Shown piece after piece: positions 57,158 to 64,000 of a stretch of DNA of 64,000 bases (position 1 is the first letter of the stretch; every line of letters starts with the position of its first letter). Where the stretch lies: assembly GCA_028688015.1 (NCBI GenBank), contig JAQTZB010000001.1, forward strand, positions 723,663 to 787,662, written 5' to 3'. The notes beneath the pieces were generated by a model that ran no database searches, was not told where the DNA came from, and was given only the letters and a program-made list of their open reading frames with translations. The stretch comes from Elusimicrobiales bacterium (GTDB lineage: Bacteria; Elusimicrobiota; Elusimicrobia; Elusimicrobiales; UBA9959). Position numbers and translations under genes: made by a program.

Positions 57158-57493
57158 CTGCCGAACAACCCGGCCGCGCACGGATGCGCGGGACATTTTG
57201 GCGTAAATTTAGGGGAACAAGCGATGGCTCGTGCCGCTGGTAGCCGGACAAGGCCTTGAATCCCCCCCCATACCGAATCCACTGACAAGCCTATAGAAAA
57301 AACAGCACCGAGTCAACCAGCACAGCGTTCTATTAGGCGACCATGGACACAAGGAGACTCCGCACTAAAAACATGCGCAAAGCCTAGTGTTTTTATGTTT
57401 TCCTTCCATGAACTACGGCAGGGGCTCGGACTGGTGATCGGATTGGTGATCGCTTCCAGGCACGTCTTGCGACTTCTCCTGATCCCTCAGAAC

Positions 57494-57518
57494 AAAAAAA
57501 GCACGACTCCCGTCGTGC
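57494..57518 (-). terminator. Rho-independent terminator downstream of mscL
   Basis: Stem GCACGAC / GTCGTGC (57501-57507, 57512-57518), loop TCCC; seven A at 57494-57500 give a U run on the minus strand. It lies about 215 bases after the mscL stop. Confidence 0.8.
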
Positions 57519-57732
57519 CGATGCCTTGTGATAAGTCCTGATCCCGATACTCGCCTCGCTTGCGAGCGACTAAGCACCCAGTTGGCGGCGGGAATCTACC
57601 TGGTGCCCTGCGGGCAGCCTTTCTCGTTTACCGCGGTGCCAGCGGCGGTGCCGGCCTGCCGCAAGGCCGCCAGCAGGGTCAGCGCGGGGGCTATAGTTTT
57701 TACATTAATAGTCAAGTTCTTGGTTTCTTTTT

Positions 57733-58176
57733 TTATTTCAGGTCGGACGCGCAGTGCGCGCATCTCACGGCCTTGAGCGGTATCACCGAAAGGCAGAGCG
57801 GGCATTCCTTGGTGCTGGGCGCGGCCGCGGGGGCCGGCTTGTCGAATTTAGCCTTCAGCCTGTTCATCTGGCTGATCATCAGGAAGATGGCCCCGGCCAC
57901 TATCAGGAAGTTGATGACGGTATTGAGGAACACGCCGTAATTGATGGTGGCGGCCCCGGCCTTCTGCGCCTCGGCGAGGCTCGCGTAGGCGACCCCGGAG
58001 AGGTTGATGTAGAGGCTGGAGAAGTCCACTCCCCCCGTCAGGCGGCCGATGGGCGGCATGATGATGTCGGTGACGAGCGAGGTCACGATCTTGCCGAAGG
58101 CGCCGCCGATGATGACGCCGACCGCCATATCCACCACGTTGCCCCGCATGATGAACTCTTTGAAGTCCTTAAGCAT
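57733..58176 (-). CDS. mscL: Large-conductance mechanosensitive channel with C-terminal zinc ribbon
   Basis: A 147-residue Msc[32 protein letters not shown] gives the N-terminal helix and pore helix; the second helix is [20 protein letters not shown]. It opens under membrane tension to release solutes. After the usual helical tail there is an added CPLC...CAHC module (Cys125, 128, 139, 142), a zinc ribbon not found in the common MscL. A Shine-Dalgarno GGGGGG lies 2-3 bases from the ATG. Single-gene unit. Confidence 0.94.
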   Translation of the reverse strand: MLKDFKEFIMRGNVVDMAVGVIIGGAFGKIVTSLVTDIIMPPIGRLTGGVDFSSLYINLSGVAYASLAEAQKAGAATINYGVFLNTVINFLIVAGAIFLMISQMNRLKAKFDKPAPAAAPSTKECPLCLSVIPLKAVRCAHCASDLK

Positions 58177-58209
58177 ATCCCCCCTCGATAACCTGACTCA
58201 AAGAATAAA

Positions 58210-59385
58210 CTACTTCTGCAGCTCCAGCGTGTCCACGACTTCCCCGGCCTTGTCATAGACCGTCATCTTCAGCGCCTTGTCTTTCACGTCAAAGATCGCG
58301 AAGTGGTAGACCGGCAGGAACTTGGCAGACCACTCCTCGTTGCGGCGCTGGATGTAGAGCGGCGAACCGCCGCCGCCCAGCGTCACGTAGGTAATGCCCC
58401 CTTCCGGGTCGGCCAGGCCGTCCTTTATGGGCAGCGTACGCTCGTAGTTGTGGTCGTGGCCCTGCAGCACCAGGTCCACTTTGTGCTTTAGGAACAGCGG
58501 CTCCAGCGCGGCCGTCAGGGCCTCTATCGGTCCGTGCGAGCCGGTGGAGTAAAGAGGCTCGTGGACCACCGCGAACTTCCAGGTTTTTTCGCCCGACTTA
58601 GTCAGAAAATGCTGCAGCCACTTGTACTGCTTTGACTCCGGGTCCAGCGCAGGCGCGAATTTGGCGCCGTAAAAGGCGTTGGCGTCCAGCACGAAGAAAC
58701 GCGCGTCCGCCACGTCGAAGAAATAGTAATGCGGGGGCAGGCCGGTCAGCGGGGTGCTGTGATACGGGGTAAAGTTGGCCCTCAGGAAGCCCTTGCCGGC
58801 GGCGGTCTTCAGGTCGCGCCCGTAGTCGTGGTTGCCGAGCGCCAGGAAGAACGGCGTCCGCGCCAGCAGGGGCGCGTAGGGAGCGAAGTACTCCTCGTCG
58901 GCCAGTTCGTCCAGGCCGTCGGACAGCATGTCGCCGGTATGCACCACGAAGTCCGGCCGGAACTTCTGCATCTGCGCGGCCAGTTCCAGTTGTTCCTCGG
59001 TGCCGGAGCCGGAATCGCCGAAAGCGAGGAAAGAGAAATAAGGCTTCTCCTCCTCCCGGAAGGTGGTGAAAGCGCCCTCAAAAGCCTTGTAGACGGCGGT
59101 GCTCTCGTAGGCGGTGAGGTAGAGCTGGTAGCAATGCGTGGTGTCGGGCAGCAGGCCGAACAGCGGCACGCGGTTCTCCTTCATTACGGTCAGCGGGGTC
59201 AGGAAGCGGCCGCAGTCCGGAGGCGCGCCGTAGGCCAGCCAGGCCGGCGAGGCGACGTCCACCCGGAAGCGGACCGTCACCATCTCCTTGGACATATTCT
59301 CCAGGTAGGGGCCGCGCTCCAGCCGCGCCGCCCGCGCGGGGGCGCAGGCGAGCACGGCAAGGGCGGCCGCCAGGACGAGCTTCAT
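58210..59385 (-). CDS. Purple acid phosphatase-like metallophosphoesterase, exported
   Basis: A 391-residue exported protein (signal LVLAAALAVLACAPARA). An N-terminal Fn3-like domain (about 25-110) is followed by the metallophosphatase core: FGDSGSG, VHTGDMLSDG, LGNHDYG, VVHEPLYS and QGHDHNYER, all five metal-binding blocks. It would cleave phosphate esters outside the cytoplasm. Its ATG overlaps the adenine deaminase stop by 4 bases, which ties the two into one transcript although the link is not obvious; nucleotide salvage is one idea. Confidence 0.92.
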   Translation of the reverse strand: MKLVLAAALAVLACAPARAARLERGPYLENMSKEMVTVRFRVDVASPAWLAYGAPPDCGRFLTPLTVMKENRVPLFGLLPDTTHCYQLYLTAYESTAVYKAFEGAFTTFREEEKPYFSFLAFGDSGSGTEEQLELAAQMQKFRPDFVVHTGDMLSDGLDELADEEYFAPYAPLLARTPFFLALGNHDYGRDLKTAAGKGFLRANFTPYHSTPLTGLPPHYYFFDVADARFFVLDANAFYGAKFAPALDPESKQYKWLQHFLTKSGEKTWKFAVVHEPLYSTGSHGPIEALTAALEPLFLKHKVDLVLQGHDHNYERTLPIKDGLADPEGGITYVTLGGGGSPLYIQRRNEEWSAKFLPVYHFAIFDVKDKALKMTVYDKAGEVVDTLELQK

Positions 59386-61124
59386 TTTCCCCCGGGGCCG
59401 CAGAACAGCGGGACCACCTTGAACTTTACCGCGTCTATGACGCCGCGGTCGGTAATGCGCAGTTCGGGGATGGGCGGCAGCGTCAGGAAAGCCATCGCCA
59501 TGAAAGGGTCCGAAAGTTTGGAGCCCAGCATCCGGGCCGCCTCGGTCAGGCGCCGGAGCTTCTCGCGCACGAACTCAGAGCTGCGGTCCGACATCAGGCC
59601 GGCCACCGGCAGGGGCAGCGCTTCCAGCACCTGGCCGTTGAGCGCGGCCACTATGCCGCCCTGCATCTTGACCACCTGTACTGCCGCGGTATACATATCG
59701 CCGTCGTGCGTACCGATCACCACGATATTGTGAGAATCGTGGGAGACAGAAGAGGCGATGGCGCCTTTTTTGAGGTTGAAGCCTTTCACCAGGCCGCGCG
59801 CTATGCGCCCGCTGGCCATGTGGCGCTCTATCACGGCTATCTTGAGGATGTCGCGGCCGGTGTCGGAGGAAACATAGCCGCCGTCCTGCTTGACCTTCTC
59901 GATGCTCATCTTGGTGACGATCTGGTCCGGAATGACGTTTATCACCCTGGCGTGGGAGCCCTCCGCCTTGAGGGCGAAGTCCTCGTGCTCTATCCACTTA
60001 ACGTTGACGGTGCCGCGGACCTTGCTGTCGTATTCCTTTATCACGCCGGGCATGATCTTGCGGTCGGAGGCCACTAGGCGGCCCTGCTTGACGACCTTGG
60101 TCACTTTCATGCTCTTGAGGTCGCTGAGCACCACCAGGTCGGCCTGGTAGCCGGGGGCTATGGCGCCGAGGTTCTTGAGGCCGAAGTACTCGGCGGTGTT
60201 GATGGTGGCCATCTGGATGGCGCGGATCGGGTCCACGCCCAGCTTGATGGCGGTGCGCACCAGATAGTCGATGTGGCCCTGCTTCTCGATGTCCTCCAGG
60301 TGCCGGTCGTCGGTGACGAAGATGAACTTGCGGGAGTTCTCGGAATTGACGAGGGGCAGCAGGTTTTTGAGGTTCTTGGCGGCCGTGCCCTCGCGGATCA
60401 TGATGTACATGCCGGCGCGCAGCTTCTCGGCGGCCTCGGCCACGTCGGTGCACTCGTGGTCGCTCTTTATGCCGGCGGAGACGTAGGCGTAGAGCTGCTT
60501 GCCCTTTAGCATCGGAGCGTGGCCGTCTATCACCTTGTTCTTGGCTATCAGGATCTTTTCCAGCGTGCCCCTGTCGCGGTAGATCACGCCGGGGTAGTTC
60601 ATCATCTCGCCTATGCCCAACACGCGCTCGTCGTTAAGCAGCAGCGACAGGTCGTGCGCGTCCAGCTCGGCGCCGGCGGTCTCGAGACCCGTGGCCGGCA
60701 CGCAGGACGGCAGCATGACGTAGACGCCCAGCACGGAGTTAAGACTGGAGGAAAGCATGTACTTGATGCCGTCGAGGCCCAGCACGTTGGCGATCTCGTG
60801 CGGGTCGATCACCACGGAGGTGGTGCCGCAGGGCAGCACGGTGCGGGCGAACTCGGGGATCTTCACCATCGAGCTCTCGATGTGCACGTGCCCGTCGATG
60901 AAGCCCGGCGCCAGGTAGGCGCCTTTGAGGTCTATGGTTTGCTTTGCCTTGTAGTCGCCGAAGCCGACTACCTTGCCGCCGTGGATAGCGACGTGCGTGC
61001 GGTGAATGTCGCCGGAAAAGGTGTTAATGACGCGGGCGTTCCTGAGCAGCAGGTCCACGCGCTTGGCGCCGCCTGAAATTTCTATGGTGTTCCTGAGTTT
61101 TTCGAGGTTTGAATCCCTGTCCAT
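59382..61124 (-). CDS. ade: Adenine deaminase
   Basis: A 580-residue amidohydrolase of the Ade type, converting adenine to hypoxanthine. Metal motif GFIDGHVHIESSMV, then VIDPHEIANVLGLDG, DGHAPML and SDHECTDV, matching this family closely. The C-terminal half with HDSHNIVVIGTHDGDMYTA is also typical. I chose ATG 61124 (MDRDSNLEKLRNTI); the open frame to 61262 runs into non-family sequence. Cytoplasmic. The 70-base gap upstream is AT-rich; a ribosome-binding AAGGCGG lies near the start. Confidence 0.93.
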   Translation of the reverse strand: MDRDSNLEKLRNTIEISGGAKRVDLLLRNARVINTFSGDIHRTHVAIHGGKVVGFGDYKAKQTIDLKGAYLAPGFIDGHVHIESSMVKIPEFARTVLPCGTTSVVIDPHEIANVLGLDGIKYMLSSSLNSVLGVYVMLPSCVPATGLETAGAELDAHDLSLLLNDERVLGIGEMMNYPGVIYRDRGTLEKILIAKNKVIDGHAPMLKGKQLYAYVSAGIKSDHECTDVAEAAEKLRAGMYIMIREGTAAKNLKNLLPLVNSENSRKFIFVTDDRHLEDIEKQGHIDYLVRTAIKLGVDPIRAIQMATINTAEYFGLKNLGAIAPGYQADLVVLSDLKSMKVTKVVKQGRLVASDRKIMPGVIKEYDSKVRGTVNVKWIEHEDFALKAEGSHARVINVIPDQIVTKMSIEKVKQDGGYVSSDTGRDILKIAVIERHMASGRIARGLVKGFNLKKGAIASSVSHDSHNIVVIGTHDGDMYTAAVQVVKMQGGIVAALNGQVLEALPLPVAGLMSDRSSEFVREKLRRLTEAARMLGSKLSDPFMAMAFLTLPPIPELRITDRGVIDAVKFKVVPLFCGPGGK

Positions 61125-61194
61125 ATAGCACCGCCTTGAATATAATTTATTAATTTTACATATTAGCGGGCCGGACCGCAAAACAAAAAGCCCG

Positions 61195-61875
61195 TCAGAC
61201 CTCTTCAGGCCCCTCCGCTTTAGGCGCGCCGCGGCCGGCGGCGTACACCCCGGAGCAGGCAAGGACCAGGCCCGCGGCTATTATCCCGGCCTCGCTGAAA
61301 TACCGCCGCAGCAACAGGGCCGGCGCCACGGAATACAGGATCACCTTCACGGCCGGATAGCGGCGCCAGGGCAGCAGGCAGGCCGAGCCTCCGAGCATAG
61401 CCAGGTCCAGAGCCCAGCGCGGCAGGCCGAGGCCGTACAGCAACAGGAAAACCGACCAGAAGCCGCAACCCAGGGCCGCCGCGCCGGCGCGCTCCCGCCA
61501 CCACCAGGCGGCGTCGCCCAGCCGCGCCTGCAGAAAGAAACCCGCGGCCGCCAGCGCCGCCGCGGCTCCGAGTTTGAACGAACACCGGCCGAAGCAGGCG
61601 AGGATGGTCTGGTAGCGCACGATCCCCATCAGCATCAAAAAACCCAGCAGGAACAGCGCTGCCCCGCGGGCCGCGGCCGGGTCAGCCTTTTTTTCAAGCC
61701 AGGCCGGGCGCAGCAGCCCGCCCGCCAGCGCCCATTGCGCGGAAAAGATCGCGGCCAGCACGGGAAAGATCCAGTGGTGATGCAGTTCGCGGAAAGCCGG
61801 AAGCGAGGTTACCGCGCTGAAAAGCAGCAGGTTCAGCGCTACCACGGCAAAAATTGTCCACGCTCTTTTTGTCAC
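61195..61875 (-). CDS. Hypothetical multi-spanning membrane protein
   Basis: A 226-residue protein with about seven hydrophobic helices (TIFAVVALNLLLFSAVTSLPA at the start, AALFLLGFLMLMGIV and later). There is no signature motif; cysteines in ACFGRCSF form a CxxxC pair. It ends with an acidic tail (GAPKAEGPEEV). No neighbour gives a clue, and it may be its own transcription unit. Confidence 0.65.
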   Translation of the reverse strand: MTKRAWTIFAVVALNLLLFSAVTSLPAFRELHHHWIFPVLAAIFSAQWALAGGLLRPAWLEKKADPAAARGAALFLLGFLMLMGIVRYQTILACFGRCSFKLGAAAALAAAGFFLQARLGDAAWWWRERAGAAALGCGFWSVFLLLYGLGLPRWALDLAMLGGSACLLPWRRYPAVKVILYSVAPALLLRRYFSEAGIIAAGLVLACSGVYAAGRGAPKAEGPEEV

Positions 61876-62011
61876 CTATCGTCCGCCTTTGCCGGGCCCG
61901 GCCGGGAGCTTTTTCCCAATAATACAATATCGGGCTGAAAGTTTTATTTACCGCGACGGCATTTTGTATCATAGGCAGTTAGACGGCCGGAGCGACGGCG
62001 TCTCACAGATC

Positions 62012-64000
<1,989 letters not shown>

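Larger units (their letters stand above)
57128..57732. other. 605-base region without a supported gene
   Basis: No convincing coding frame on either strand; the short frames here lack recognisable sequence and have no ribosome-binding sites. It contains the promoter of the signalling operon at its left end, a tandem 12-base repeat (CGGAYTGGTGAT, 57427-57450), a 12-base palindrome CTCGCTTGCGAG at 57553-57564 and a minus-strand terminator at 57494-57518. The stretch 57519-57732 could be a long 3' untranslated region of mscL or a small RNA, but no RNA family is recognised. Confidence 0.6.

Noticed and set aside
57528-57776. Short plus-strand open frame in the gap before mscL
   Set aside because: It runs into the mscL coding sequence on the opposite strand, has no ribosome-binding site and no recognisable content.

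Overview
The window is a GC-rich (about two-thirds G+C by eye), densely packed bacterial chromosome segment. Many genes overlap by 4 bases (ATGA or GTGA), and two tRNA genes are present. A type IVa pilus / type II secretion locus with a PilM-N-O-P-Q core and a prepilin set, outer-membrane beta-barrel proteins, two O-antigen-ligase/TPR membrane proteins and many two-component proteins point to a diderm bacterium. The mix, with archaeal-flavoured isoprenoid enzymes and an aldehyde:ferredoxin oxidoreductase, would suit Elusimicrobiota or a neighbouring phylum. That placement is inference only; no marker gene in the window proves it.

Region 1 (1-7042, minus strand) is a tightly coupled isoprenoid operon. 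It holds a UbiA prenyltransferase, three trans-prenyl diphosphate synthases, a BchE/HpnP-like radical SAM enzyme, an MfnB-like phosphate synthase, an unknown protein, and a methyltransferase carrying the HHH-x-G signature of prenyl-diphosphate C-methyltransferases. An isopentenyl phosphate kinase lies at 16.1-16.9 kb. Region 2 (7096-16154) is a RiPP-like locus: a radical SAM/SPASM-like enzyme, a PqqD-type recognition protein, a 34-residue lysine-rich peptide with a lasso-leader-like motif, a malonyltransferase-like acyltransferase and an HPr-kinase-related ATPase. On the opposite strand are two GT2 glycosyltransferases and a 1336-residue fusion of archaeal-type signal peptidase, right-handed beta-helix and nucleotidyltransferase. 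Regions 1 and 2 share a 53-bp divergent promoter region, so one system may build a modified, lipid-linked or glycosylated peptide. This is the best candidate for an undescribed system here.

Region 3 (16.9-36.5 kb) holds a TMTC-like membrane protein, a secreted zinc peptidase, the pilus/secretion operon (four prepilins, PilC, PilB, secretin, PilP-like, PilO, a PilM-PilN fusion, an OmpA-family protein) and two O-antigen-ligase-like proteins with TPRs, which may glycosylate pilins. A tRNA-Thr follows. Region 4 (36.6-38 kb) is a low-GC two-gene insert bracketed by two copies of a REP/MITE-like palindromic element.

Region 5 (38-51.3 kb) carries an aldehyde:ferredoxin oxidoreductase with a ThiS/MoaD-like carrier, a MetS/NSS transporter pair, a P-loop protein, TerC, a P-type cation ATPase whose N-terminus lacks a start codon, an FKBP isomerase, a GspE ATPase fused to a response-regulator receiver, a beta-barrel protein and an initiator tRNA. 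Region 6 (51.6-57.1 kb) is a signalling operon: REC-GAF-kinase, receiver, beta-barrel, PhnD-like binding protein, PAS-kinase. The rest holds MscL with a zinc ribbon, a purple-acid-phosphatase-like enzyme, adenine deaminase, a membrane protein and a sensor kinase cut by the window end.

At larger scale, many first-in-operon genes have a TANAAT-like -10 box only 6-9 bases before the start codon, which implies frequent leaderless transcription.
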